Source: Ectobius pallidus
Lineage: Eukaryota; Arthropoda; Insecta; Blattodea; Ectobiidae
Assembly (NCBI GenBank): GCA_964059195.1
Contig: CAXKWD010000005.1
Span: forward strand, 42,175,825-42,239,824
DNA: 64,000 nt
Reading direction: 5' to 3'
This document shows positions 10,011-20,480 of this stretch, one piece after another (position 1 is the first letter of the stretch; each line of letters begins with the position of its first letter). The notes below the pieces were generated by a model. The model was not told the DNA's origin. It was given only the letters and a program-made list of their open reading frames with translations, and did not search any database. Position numbers and translations under genes: made by a program.

Positions 10011-10203
10011 ACAGTTGAATAAAAACACTTTCTTCAACGCACTTTATTTACCTTACTAAACTTCTGGACACTCTGCTGATGATGCAGGAACACCACCTGC
10101 GAAACGGCCGTCCAGAAGTTTACTAAGGTAAATAAAGTGCGTTGAAGAAAGTGTTTTTATTCAACTATTTGTTACACAGCGCTAAAGTCGGACACAAGAA
10201 TGA
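10011..10203 (+). mobile_element. 193-bp hammerhead-bearing foldback element (non-autonomous PLE type)
   Basis: Two 57-bp arms (10013-10069 and 10110-10166, about one mismatch) enclose a 40-bp loop. A one-sided 37-bp tail (10167-10203) follows, and the unit is bounded by a perfect 15-bp direct repeat, ATTTCAGTGTTAGAA, at 9996-10010 and 10204-10218. The loop and arm starts form a hammerhead ribozyme. Arms, one-sided tail of 37 bp, variable 12-15-bp duplication and hammerhead are all features of the full PLE at 17.2-21.2 kb, so this is inferred to be a short PLE-mobilised derivative. It encodes no protein. Confidence 0.85.
10072..10116 (+). ncRNA. Hammerhead ribozyme
   Basis: The elements in order are: stem I strand UCUG (10072-10075), CUGAUGA core (10076-10082), one U, stem II GCAGG/CCUGC (10084-10088 with 10096-10100) closing a 7-nt loop, GAAA (10101-10104), stem III ACG/CGU (10104-10106 with 10109-10111) with a 2-nt loop, cleavage-site C at 10112, and stem I partner CAGA (10113-10116). 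All conserved core bases of a type I hammerhead are present and every helix pairs. Tiny stem III is typical of hammerheads in PLEs and retrozymes. Self-cleavage after C10112 is predicted, not shown. Confidence 0.82.
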
Positions 10204-11447
10204 ATTTCAGTGTTAGAATTTTTTTTTTTAATAATTTTTTATTTTGGGCCATGTAATTTTTTTTATGTAATATTTCTTTCTTCTGAGTACTACTGAGGTA
10301 CTTGCCCTACTTACTGACTGGTATTTTGCATTAAATTAACAAGGTTAGAAAATGGCGCATTCATGGAGGTGAGAAAATAGTAAGAAATAGTAATTATATA
10401 GAAGTTATGTGAGAATTAGAATTAATTTACTGTATTAAATGTTATCATGAAAAAGAACAATATTTATTGCCATACAAATGGATTAACACACAACTTTTTA
10501 CTTATTTTTATCTATGTTAAAATAGATTATCACCTTAGAATCAAAACTTTAAATTAAAACATGATATATTGTCATAAACTATTAGGCTATACCAGTATCT
10601 TCTTTAAACAAAAATAAAAAATGTAGACAGTTAAATATGGCATCAATTACAACATTAATTACACCTCCATGGATAGGACTCGAGAGTAACAGTAACGGAG
10701 GTGAGGGTAACGGAGGTGAGAATTTTCTCTAATTTGTGAAACAGCTTGGAAACATTTAAGGTTAGAAAATTTCAATTCTAGAGTTTAACTTTGCATTCCT
10801 TATTATTATAATTTATAGCAAAAGCAAATATAAAAACATACAACTTTACCGTTGGGTGTAGGTAACGGAGGTGAGGAAGTCCAATTACCAACTCTGCATT
10901 TAGCCCTTTTACACAAACAAAACAACACTTAAAACCAAACTAACAGCTTGGCTTTATATAAATGATAAGAAAACTGCCAAAAGTTGGAGTCCAAGGAAAA
11001 TAGAAAGACTACAGTGCCATATCTGTGGAAATAATTGAACTTTTATATTGTTTCACAAGGTGAGGTCTCACTTTGGGACAGGCATGTTTAGTGCAAAAAA
11101 TTGTCTTTACAAAATGATATATTTTCTTTTCAGTTATTAATGACTCATTTTTTGAGCTGTTTGTTCTTGTTATAACACTAAAATGGAATAAAAATTAAAG
11201 CCTGTTGAATTATAAAAGAATGAAAATGACAAGTCAGGCACTGGGACATGACATGGAGGTGAGATCTCACATACTGTGCCCTAAAATGCAGAAAATTGCA
11301 ACTTTTGTTTAAAAAGTGGAATATGGGATCAAATAGACCTTATTTCAATCTAACTTATCATAGTAATTCATAATCCATAAATACTTATTTTACACCAGAA
11401 AATCAACTGCGACATGAATCTGCCCTTTTCTGGAGAATAACCCATAG

Positions 11448-12017
11448 ACTCTTGGTAGAGTGATACAATCACTGATCCTGATCAACTTAACTTTTTCCAA
11501 GTTCTTACTTAATATTCTTGTGTTGATTCATTGCCCTGTGTTGAAATACATTCTTCTCAAGCACAAAATATGACTAGTACAACAAACAGTTGATTGGGAT
11601 AAAAACAACTGTTGAAAGCCAAGGTACTGTCAAAATGGTTATAAGGTTAACCCTAAATAGGAATACCCAAGACAAAAAAATAGAATAACCTCTGTTGAAA
11701 TGAAAACGGCATAAGTAAGTCTACTTACCTATTTACTTATGCTATTCAACTACTATACAATGAGTATCCTGCATCAGAGAATTGTGGGATAAAGTCAAGC
11801 TCTCAGTCTCAACCATCTGCAAAAAGAAAATCTGAAGTTATTAACTGTACCTTTTTAATTCAGGATATTTAACACTCTCTTTGCCACATATGTTAACCGT
11901 GTTGCTGAGCTATTGTCAAACATATTGTTTTTAAAGTAAGTACTGACAATATTTTTAACTAAAAGAGAACACTATTTTCCCAATATTTTATTTTCATTTT
12001 CTTCCTTACATCTTATA
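11448..12017. other. Noncoding spacer
   Basis: AT-rich, with a weak local palindrome near 11708-11748 (TAAGTAAGTCTACTTAC...). No gene recognised. Confidence 0.4.
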
Positions 12018-12320
12018 CTACTTCTCCACATAGTCTCCAACCTTATTGAGGCACTTGTCATACTGCGAAACCAGTTTTCAATTTTTCATGCCTTTGTCTA
12101 AGAATGACGCTGCCTGTGAGGAAAGCCAAGCAAAATCTTCTGGTTTCAAATCGTCATTCAAATGCTTTCTAGCAAGGAATTTCTTCCGATGAAGAAATAG
12201 GTGGTAATAACATGGTGCCAAGTCAGGACTATAGGAAAGGAGATTGAATTGTTCAAAATCAAATAATGCTACAAGATGATGATGTGTGTGGTCAGGCAGG
12301 GTCAATCCGCATGAAATCAA
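12018..12320 (-). pseudogene. mariner transposase, C-terminal fragment
   Basis: The frame gives ...YSPDLAPCYYHLFLHRKKFL, and beyond a frameshift QYDKCLNKVGDYVEK followed by a stop at 12018. This is the C-terminus of a Tc1/mariner-family DD34D transposase. The position of the third catalytic Asp (in the usual SPDLAPxD motif) reads Tyr, so the protein would be dead even if complete. The N-terminal two thirds and both terminal inverted repeats are missing or unrecognisable. Confidence 0.8.
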
Positions 12321-12766
12321 CCAATAGTAAAATATTTTAATTTTAAGAATACATTTTCTGTTTCTTTATGTATCTAGGAATACAAAACAATTTTTTTTCA
12401 CATTTTATCACCAACACTTTGGCATCTAGATGTCATTTTGTTTAGAAGAATCTGTCATTTTTGGTGTTTTCAAAGGTTAACAGTAAGTTACATAACTGTT
12501 TTATTTATTAAGATATTAACTTGAAATAAAAACCCTCTTAATTTACAACAAACAATCTACAATTCACATCATGACCAAAAATTTTTTAGGCTTTAAGGAA
12601 ATAACAAAAAAATTTATTAGAAAATCTTGTTTTGATTAGAAAAAATTAATGATTTTATACAAAAAAAATGTTGGTAGAAGGAATGAAAACACACACGTAA
12701 TGTTTTTTCCTCAGAAAGATATAATAGACCACTAGAGGATAGTAAAATTTGAGATCATTAATATAA

Positions 12767-14438
12767 ATCCTTTAGGTTTTATGAGTCTTCAAATATTCAG
12801 ATTTGGCTAAAATTGCTGGTTTTCAAATCAGTATATCTCAAAAGGGATTGAACAAAAAATCTGAAATTTTCTCAAAATATTCTTCTAGTGACTAGTAAGC
12901 AATGTATCAAATGTCATCATTGTGTTCTGACCAGAAGTAGTATTTTAAAAATAAAAAATGCCAAAAAATATGCTATCAAATGAGTGAATGTCACATACCC
13001 TGTTAAAATACAAGAAAAATTTCAAAATAATATAATTATTTGTTGTTACTAGAAAATGAAGTGTCATAAAACTAAAAATTTAATGTTCAATAGTAGTAGT
13101 AATATTGAACAGTACTTCAGCGGTAGAATGCCCCATTGACTGAGCAATCCACTGAAAAGAACTAGTCTCTACAGACAAATGATGATAAACTACTGTAGCT
13201 CCTTTATTCAGTAATCAGTCTGCAGCTGTGCTTATGAATGGATGTGTATGTCATAGCTTTGTTTTATAAGTAGTAAAATTTGTTTTATTTTAGAATTGTG
13301 GTTTATATTTATTATTACAATAATATTAAAAAAAGGAAGTATAATGGAGTGTTATGTTGGTTTGTTTGTTAATGAATTTTGTCTTTAAACTCGTTACCCA
13401 TTTTCAAAAGAAATTTTCAAATGAGCGATCTACCTTCAAAAGAAAAACATTAATAAAGTTCTACTGAATCAGTAAAATCATCATTGCCTCTTGAGGATTT
13501 CCCCGAGACCAGATCAACTGCAATCTGTTTTGGCTTATCAACATATTAGAGTGGAATTCCTCTTAAGCTACTTTTCATGAACTTTGTATGTCTTTTTGAA
13601 AACTATCACTGCAGTCATTCAAAACTATGGTTATGTTTTCCTATGTATTTTATCCTATGATATGGCCAACTGAATTGATACTTTGACTCTTTTCTTTATC
13701 AATGTTTGTTCTTTCAAAAGTAGTGCACCCTTGAAAAATTTCTTTTGAAAATACATAACAAGTTTTATGACATAATTCATTAACAAACAGACCAATAGAA
13801 CACTCCATTATAAGCCTACTTCCTTTCTTAACATTACTGCAATAATAAACATAAACCACAATTCTAAAAATAAAAAATATATTATTTATAAACAAAGTTA
13901 TGACTTATACACAACCACTTACACACACATCTACTGATTACTGAACAAAGGAGCTACAGTAGATGCATTTCTGAATGGATTGTTCAGCCACTATGGCAAT
14001 GGAGTGTTATACTGATCACACTTGAACAATGAACTGACCTGTGAACTGAACGATGATACTGATTATGGCAATGTTATACTGGGGTGAAGTACTCCAACTA
14101 CTACTGAACATTTAATTTTTATTTTTATGACATATTTTGTTTTACAAGCAACAACAAATAATTATATTATTTTGACAATTTTTATTGTATTTTAACACTT
14201 AGTGGTATGTGACATTCACTCATTTGAAAGCATATTTTTTGGCATTTTTTATTATTAAAATAATACTTCTGGTCAGAACACAAGGATGGAATTTTATTCA
14301 TTGATTACTAGTCACTAGAAAATGTTTTGATTAAATTTCAGATTTTTTTGTTCAGTCCCTTTTGAGATATACCAATTTGAAAATCAGCAATTTTAGCCAA
14401 ATCTCAATATTTGAAGACTTATAAAACCTCAAGGATTT
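12767..14438. repeat. Long imperfect inverted repeat, arms of about 700 bp
   Basis: The left arm (about 12767-13475) is mirrored by the right arm (about 13660-14438). Examples are TTTGGCTAAAATTGCTGGTTT against CAGCAATTTTAGCCAAAT, GTTCTGACCAGAAGTAGTATT against AATACTTCTGGTCAGAACAC, and AATTGTGGTTTATATTTATT against AAACATAAACCACAATTCTA. Identity looks roughly 80-85% with indels, and the right arm has an extra block near 13965-14090. The spacer is about 185 bp. No transposase frame is visible; the 81-codon frame at 13650-13895 is not recognisable. Confidence 0.75.
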
Positions 14439-14707
14439 ACGCCTGTTGCTAACGGTCAAATTTGTTCGTTAAATTTATTATACAACTAATTTAACCAAAC
14501 ATGTAGTCAAATGTACTTCTTGCTAACGGTCAAATGTGTCATCAAATGCATATTAGCAACATCGTAGTATTACCCTGCCACCTAGTGGTAGACTCCTGTA
14601 CCCTAAATATTAAGCCACTCATATTCTGCTGGTAATGTTAGTTTGTTGTATTGTTTGTATTAAAAGACAACTTTTTGTTTGATTATTTAACATGAATCTT
14701 ACAAATA
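14439..14707. other. Short direct repeats, no gene
   Basis: The phrase TTGCTAACGGTCAAATxTGT occurs twice (about 14453 and 14520), with a degenerate repeat around each. Otherwise unremarkable. Confidence 0.5.
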
Positions 14708-15052
14708 CAGTAGTTCAACTCCAATTATCCAGATTAATTGGGATGAGACCAGATCCGGATAGTTGGATAAATAATGGAAATGGACATTTCTTTAAAAAAC
14801 AAAAAAAACAAACAAACAAACAAACAAACAGAACTGTACAGTAGGTCTACTATAAGTGCCACATCTTGAACATATTGGTTAGAGTCGGCTGTTTTGGTAA
14901 CCAACTGTCGAGTTTGTCAGCTAAAAGTTTTGTTTTTTCGCAAATAATCGGCCCTGAAAGAGGGTTCCCAAGGATCTCTGCTGCAAAAACCACTTGAAAA
15001 TGGCCTCAAAGCGATCAGCATAGTTGAAGTTCCAATAATTGGAGTTCTACTG
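14708..15052. mobile_element. pogo/Tigger-like MITE, copy B
   Basis: Ends CAGTAG...ACTCCAATTATCC and ...CCAATAATTGGAGTTCTACTG are inverted repeats. The interior is the reverse-complement relative of 2489-2847 and carries a (CAAA)n run near 14810-14830. No protein is encoded. Confidence 0.75.
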
Positions 15053-16114
15053 TGCTAAATTCATCATTGCGGAATCATTTTTTTGTTCACTAATACGAGG
15101 AAGAGAAATGGATCTCAAAGAAGTTTAGCATTTTGCTAGTTTATTTCAGGAAATACATTTATGCAGTAATATTATTTAAGTGGAAATGGATCTCAAAGAA
15201 GTTGAGGAAATGTTAACTTACGGTATAAAAAAACAGTATTGTAATTTACGTTCACATAGAAGCATAATACTGAAATTAAATCACAGTTACAGTATGCTAT
15301 AGCATTCGATTCATATAGGTGTGTTTCCTATTGGATATAGGACTAAAGATAAGCTCCAAGAATATTTCATGCTGACAAGACCAGAGTATTCCATTTCCCC
15401 TATACATAACTGTACACATTTATACAAATGTAAATCCAGGCAAAAAGGAGGAAGTAAACAGAATGATAGAGTAATCTCCTTTGCCCTCCGCAAAAATAAG
15501 TTGTGATTCAGAAATAACTAGCTGTACCACTATCAGCAAAACACATACCTTCTTATCTCAATACAAACATAGCCAAGGTCTTAAAGAGTCAAGGAAAAAA
15601 TGTGCATTATTAAATTTTCGAGAAAGTGAAGCTGATGACTTGAAAGAAAGGACACAGTTCTTCAGATGTCACTTCTAAATGTGGTCTGATTCCATGTTAA
15701 ACAACCAATAATCTTCAGAATATTCTTATCATAAGCAAGCAATTTCATTATTAAGAGTATAAGGATCTGCCTTCAAGGAGAACTGGAACACAATAATACA
15801 TGAAACAGACTACTCGAGGAAAATTTAATTGACCATTACTGTAGGTAATGTACAACAGGAAACAGGAAAGGATGAACAATTAAGCAAGAAAAATAGTAGT
15901 CCATGCTATTAAAAATGCATTAAATTGCTCCAAGTGAAGTAATGCGTGTTTAAAAGTGTATTTATTAACTAGGCCTATATTCATCCTAAAAAATAAATGA
16001 AATTCAAATTAATATTATCAGTAAAGATAATGTTCTGTAAATAGTACCATGTAGCACATATTATTTCTAGGAAATAGGTCACCTTGTACAGTTGCCATGT
16101 AGCAATAACTAATA
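15053..16114. other. Noncoding spacer
   Basis: Contains a short direct repeat (AAATGGATCTCAAAGAAGTT near 15107 and 15184). The open frames of 60-65 codons around 15311-15678 overlap each other on both strands and show no family, so I do not call them genes. Confidence 0.4.
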
Positions 16115-16916
16115 CAGTAGAAGCCCGATATAACGTGGTTGATGGGGGACATGCTTTACCCCCCCATTATAACCTTACCACGGTATATCGAAATGTTTCC
16201 GAAGAAGTGACAAAAATGGACCCCGCGAAGGGGAACATTGGTTCACTAATAAATTACAATGTTATACAGCAATATAAAATACAGTAGTTTTAAAAATTAC
16301 TCACCAGTTATGCTATTTAATCCAGTCCTGTAACTGATCTCAATTTACAGCACTTCTTTCGCAGATGGGGTGCGAGAATTTTTCTAATTCCCAAGAGTAA
16401 TGTATAACATTTACTAAAACATACACTGTAACATTCAGGTATAATATTCCCGTTTACCCTTTTTTACACAATTAATAATTTTCAATTTATCTCCTACCGA
16501 ATATGTTTTCCGCTTCTGCGACATTTTTATTCTGAACTCGCAACTTTACAATCTGAATGCGTGATTCAAACTAAAATCATATTTCAACTTTCCTAGGTTT
16601 TAAGAATTTCTGGCAGGTGCAGATTTTTTTAAATCCTTATAGAAGTACACTATTCATTCCATGTCCCGTTACTTCTGCTAAATCCTTTGGAATGCGGTGG
16701 TGACGGTCAACTAGCGGGTTAGGGCAGGTCTAACGGTAAAAAAAATGTACTGCAAAACCACTCTTTGCAGAATTTTTACTGTTTTAACTCAACTTCCAAA
16801 ATAAACATTTTATTTATAAAACTACGGAATATTTTTATTGGGGGACATAGGCTACTTTCCCCCGTGTTACATCTGAATCCGCGGTGTTTCGAACGCACTA
16901 TTTCGGGCTTCTACTG
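16115..16916. mobile_element. pogo-like non-autonomous element, second family
   Basis: Termini CAGTAGAAGCCCGATATAAC and GTTTCGAACGC...TTTCGGGCTTCTACTG are inverted repeats, flanked by TA on both sides (16113-16114, 16917-16918). Another mirrored pair near the ends is GGGGGACAT...CCCCC against GGGGGACATAGGC...CCCC. The 802-bp interior has no transposase frame. The TA duplication with a CAGT start fits the pogo/Tigger group. Confidence 0.75.
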
Positions 16917-17175
16917 TACCACAGTTACAGACTAAGTTCAAAATTCCGTTGTGACCCTGCCAAGGATCTCCAAAGATAAGGAACTTTTCCATGTTTTAAA
17001 CATCAGTTTCACAATAGTGTAACACCATACGCAAAGTCTGTCACACACTAACAGAATGTTCAACTACCAGTATCTTACTACAGTATAGTAAGTGTTTCTG
17101 TTGCCTGTATTTAATTATTTTTCATGAAAAGTAACAAAGAAAACTTTACTGATCATGTTAAAATTCTATTGCGAC
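16917..17175. other. Noncoding spacer flanking the PLE
   Basis: No feature recognised. Confidence 0.4.
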
Positions 17176-17186
17176 TTATGGATAGA

Positions 17187-17923
17187 TATATAATCACGTT
17201 CAATATCACCACCTTATTCCCTCAAATAAATCAAACTTAGGATTGCTTGAGAATAATAATAAGATATTTCAGTAATTAATCTATTTTATTAATTGTGCAT
17301 CTGTATATGACGTATAAAAAGCCAAGTCAATAAGTTATAAAAAATGATGTTAAAATTATATAGCTGTTTATATTAAAAATCAAATTCACCAAAGTGATAT
17401 GTATAAGTGTAGTAGATTAAAACTTTGGCTTGTCAATATTATTCTAAAATAGATCTAGGCCTATTATAGTACAACAAAATTAAAAACCATTAGGTTAAAT
17501 ACACCAGTATTAACATAAAAAATTTCACCAACTGATATATAAAGTATGCTATGTTAAAACTTGGTTTTGTCAATAATATTCTAAACTATTTTTGACAAGT
17601 AAAATCTATTGAGTTACATATATATTAAAAAATGTTGTCATGAAAACATATACACTGAATGCTGTGAAGTATGTAATCTATTCACAGTTTGATTCACTTC
17701 ATATGCAAAATATGTACTTAGGTATGATGAATACTATTTATATATTTCAGATGAGTCAGTTCATTATTAATTGTAACTAAAGTACGATAACTGGAAGAAA
17801 CACTGTAGCAGGAGTTCGGTATTCTTGGCTGAAGTTATACAGCTGAAATATCTTATTGTTCTCTTGAATCTTTGTCGTTTTTCTTTAATGGAAGATGCAT
17901 TTCGGCCCAAGATGAGCCATCTT
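17187..17923. repeat. PLE pseudo-LTR, left arm (inverted)
   Basis: Reverse complement of 20445-21181; I found no clear mismatch in the stretches compared. On the ORF strand this is the 3' arm. Its inner end carries the complete hammerhead core at 17890-17930. Confidence 0.93.
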
Positions 17924-17930
17924 CAGTTCC
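17890..17930 (-). ncRNA. Hammerhead ribozyme in the 3' PLE arm
   Basis: Read on the minus strand: stem I GGAA (17927-17930), CUGAAGA (17920-17926; the seventh core base is free to vary), one U, stem II GGCUC/GGGCC with a 5-nt loop, GAAA (17900-17903), minimal stem III AUG/CAU, cleavage C at 17894, stem I UUCC (17890-17893), with further UUUA/UAAA pairing beyond. The layout matches the 10072-10116 ribozyme. Core conservation is good; stem III has no loop, which usually demands dimer formation for activity. Confidence 0.7.
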
Positions 17931-18104
17931 TAAATGAATGAGTGGAATATTAACACTGAGGAAAATTATGAGAAAACTAAAAATTTTTTTTTTATGTGAT
18001 TAAATACATATAAATGTTACTAACCTTGAAGCATTCACTAACCCGACCCGCTGCTGAAAATCAACATACTGAGTGACTAAACTCGCGAGCATGTGAATTT
18101 ATTG
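17931..18104 (-). other. PLE 3' untranslated region
   Basis: The short interval between the stop codon of the polyprotein and the hammerhead in the 3' arm. AT-rich; no further feature. Confidence 0.6.
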
Positions 18105-20480
18105 CTATTGGGTGCGTTCTGTCATTAATTCAAACAGAGGGTTATATTCGATCGGGTCCTCGTTTATAATTCTATGTTTGTGCTTGTATATCTCGAATGA
18201 TTCTAGGGAATTTAGTCTGGGTCCTTTATTTTGTTTATGTATAATTTCAAGTGTTCTTTCTATATTGTTCGATTGATGCTTTTCATTCAATAGGTGTTTC
18301 GCATATGCCGATCTTTGTTTATTAGTTCTGTAGTCTAAAATGTGTTCTTGAAATCTTTGTTTAAATTTTCGACCGGTTTGTCCGATGTAAACATTATCAC
18401 AACTACCACATTTTAGTTTGTATATACCGTTCTCACTAAATTCATCAGTCTTGTTATTAGTTATTTGGTGCAATTTATTTTTTAATTTATTGTTTGTTTT
18501 ATATGCTATTTTAAAGTTGTTCTGTTTAAGCACTTTCGTTATCTGATGTACCTTATTATCAGTATAATTAAAGATAGCGTATTTTTTATTGTGGTTATCT
18601 TCCTTTATTGGGGTCAATTGGCTGATTTTATTTTGCTTTTTATATATAGACCTCTTTTGTTTTTTCAAAAGATTTAAAATTGTCTTTTTGTTGTATCCAT
18701 TATTATTTGCAATATTTATGATAGTGTTTAGTTCTTTATTGTAGTTTCGTTTACTCATTGGAACATTAAGCATCCTGTATATCATACTATTAAAGGCCGC
18801 CATCTTCTGACTATAAGGATGGTTTGACTTCATGTTTATTACTGCGTCAGTATAAGTAGTTTTTCTGTAAATGTTGAAACTGAGCTTGTTATTATATCTT
18901 GTGATATTTAGATCGAGGTAGTTTATTGTTTTATGCTGTTCATTTTCATGTGTGAAAATTAGCTGATTGTTAATTTCATTAAAATTTTTCACAATTTCAT
19001 TTATTTTTGATTCATCACATATTAAAAGAATATCATCTACGTATCTATAGTACGTGGTTATATTATGTTTTTTTATTAGGTTATGGACATATTCTTCTTC
19101 AATATTTTGTAAATATGTTTCTGCTAATATCCCTGAAAGAGGCGAGCCCATAGCTATACCTTCTTTCTGTAGGTATATTTTTTCATTGAATGTGAAGTAG
19201 TTTTGTTGCAAAATTGTAGCTGTCAATTTGATTATTTGCTCAATAACTAGGGGATTTTCTTTATTTTTAAATAAATTATTTTCAATTATTTCAAGTGTTT
19301 CTTTAACGGGAATATTGGTGTATAGGTTTTTAATATCGAGTGATAGAAGAACATCTTTGCTTCTAGTTGTTAAATGTTTAATTTTGTCGATCAGATCTAT
19401 AGAGTTTTTTAAAGTGTATCTGTTGTTTAAATTTAATTTTTGTTTAAGAATTTTAGCTAACTTTCTTGATATCTTGTATGTAGGTGCTGTTGTAAAATTG
19501 ACTACCGGTCTTATTGGATGTTTGTCCTTGTGTGTCTTTATTTGTCCCCTCAGGATAGGTGCTTTAGGGTTCATGTTGAGGTTATGCTTAATGTCCATTT
19601 CGCTTAAGATTAAATCCGATTCTTTCATGACCTTCTTAATTTGTTTTTGAAATTTTTCTGTGGGATCTTTATTTATTTCTTCTATATTGTTTTCTTTTAT
19701 GAAATTAAGTGTTTTGTCTATATATTCTTCATTTTTAATTAAAACTATACTATTACCTTTATCTGCTTTTGTGTGTTTGATGTTGTTGTCTTTTAACTTA
19801 TTATTTAGTTCCGTTAATATACGCGTGTTGTGTCCATCATTAGGTGTTTTTGTTTGTTTGTCTGTGTAGATTTCTTTGATTTTTGTTGCTATTTTATTTC
19901 TGATTTCCTCTTGTTGTGTTGGATGTAAGCTAGAAATAGCCGTTTCGGCATCTATAATATTATTCTCGATTTTTTCTGTGTGTCGTGGTGTGAAGTTATG
20001 TTTGTATCCTAGTTGTAACAATTTGCTTTCTTCGTCATTTATCTTCAAATTTGTTAAGTTTACTATTCTAGGGTAATATTTAGTGTCAGATTTCTGTTGT
20101 TCTTGTTTAGGTAGATTTTGTTTACGATTAATTTCTTTTTCTTTTCTTAGTTTTTCAATCTTATTATTAATGACTTTATATTTTGTTTCCATTTCGTTTT
20201 CCAATTTATTTTGGATATCATTGTTTATATGTACCCATTCTTGATCGAAAGTTTTTGCTGCCTCTAAGTGTAGTGCGTATAATTGCTCATTGAGATAATG
20301 TTTCTTTCTATATAAGAACTTTATTTCATTATTTAACCAAAGTTTCTTGGCTTGGTGCATCGTTTCCTTTGCTGTTGTATTTTGTGTGTTAGAATGTATA
20401 TTAATGTATTTTGGAGTGAGATATTCATTTTTACAGGTTTTGTTAAGATGGCTCATCTTGGGCCGAAATGCATCTTCCAT
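18105..20480 (-). CDS. PLE polyprotein: reverse transcriptase plus GIY-YIG endonuclease
   Basis: The frame is open from 20543, but the first ATG in it is at 20478-20480 (MEDAFRPKM...), giving about 791 residues; a second ATG at 20454-20456 is also possible. In order: a long Lys/Asn-rich N-terminal region; RT with LDIKNLYTNIP, GIAMGSPLSGILAE and the catalytic YYRYVDDILLIC; a thumb and linker rich in Lys; a C-terminal GIY-YIG endonuclease (GIYKLKCGSC, VYIGQTGRKFKQRFQEH), ending in ESFEIYKHKHRIINEDP. All hallmark residues are present and there is no stop or frameshift. The N-terminal codons come from the 5' pseudo-LTR arm and are antisense to its hammerhead-like palindrome. The protein is predicted to nick DNA and copy element RNA at the nick. 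Confidence 0.92.
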   Translation of the reverse strand: MEDAFRPKMSHLNKTCKNEYLTPKYINIHSNTQNTTAKETMHQAKKLWLNNEIKFLYRKKHYLNEQLYALHLEAAKTFDQEWVHINNDIQNKLENEMETKYKVINNKIEKLRKEKEINRKQNLPKQEQQKSDTKYYPRIVNLTNLKINDEESKLLQLGYKHNFTPRHTEKIENNIIDAETAISSLHPTQQEEIRNKIATKIKEIYTDKQTKTPNDGHNTRILTELNNKLKDNNIKHTKADKGNSIVLIKNEEYIDKTLNFIKENNIEEINKDPTEKFQKQIKKVMKESDLILSEMDIKHNLNMNPKAPILRGQIKTHKDKHPIRPVVNFTTAPTYKISRKLAKILKQKLNLNNRYTLKNSIDLIDKIKHLTTRSKDVLLSLDIKNLYTNIPVKETLEIIENNLFKNKENPLVIEQIIKLTATILQQNYFTFNEKIYLQKEGIAMGSPLSGILAETYLQNIEEEYVHNLIKKHNITTYYRYVDDILLICDESKINEIVKNFNEINNQLIFTHENEQHKTINYLDLNITRYNNKLSFNIYRKTTYTDAVINMKSNHPYSQKMAAFNSMIYRMLNVPMSKRNYNKELNTIINIANNNGYNKKTILNLLKKQKRSIYKKQNKISQLTPIKEDNHNKKYAIFNYTDNKVHQITKVLKQNNFKIAYKTNNKLKNKLHQITNNKTDEFSENGIYKLKCGSCDNVYIGQTGRKFKQRFQEHILDYRTNKQRSAYAKHLLNEKHQSNNIERTLEIIHKQNKGPRLNSLESFEIYKHKHRIINEDPIEYNPLFELMTERTQ

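Larger units (their letters stand above)
9972..11443. mobile_element. TIR DNA element with repeated GGAGGTGAG motif
   Basis: The left end GGGTCATTCTCCAGAAAAGG and the inverse of the right end GGGTTATTCTCCAGAAAAGG match almost perfectly through GGCAGAT. The flanks show a 4-bp direct repeat, ATAG (9968-9971 and 11444-11447). The motif GGAGGTGAG or its inverse recurs about six times inside (near 10364, 10664, 10693, 10708, 10868, 11254). No transposase frame is present. The 193-bp hammerhead foldback is inserted just inside the left TIR. The 4-bp duplication would fit superfamilies such as Sola; that is a guess. Confidence 0.75.

Noticed and set aside
19228..20076. Plus-strand open frames across the full PLE
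   Set aside because: Antisense shadows of the Lys/Asn-rich polyprotein; hydrophobic composition is the mirror of AAA/AAT-rich codons.
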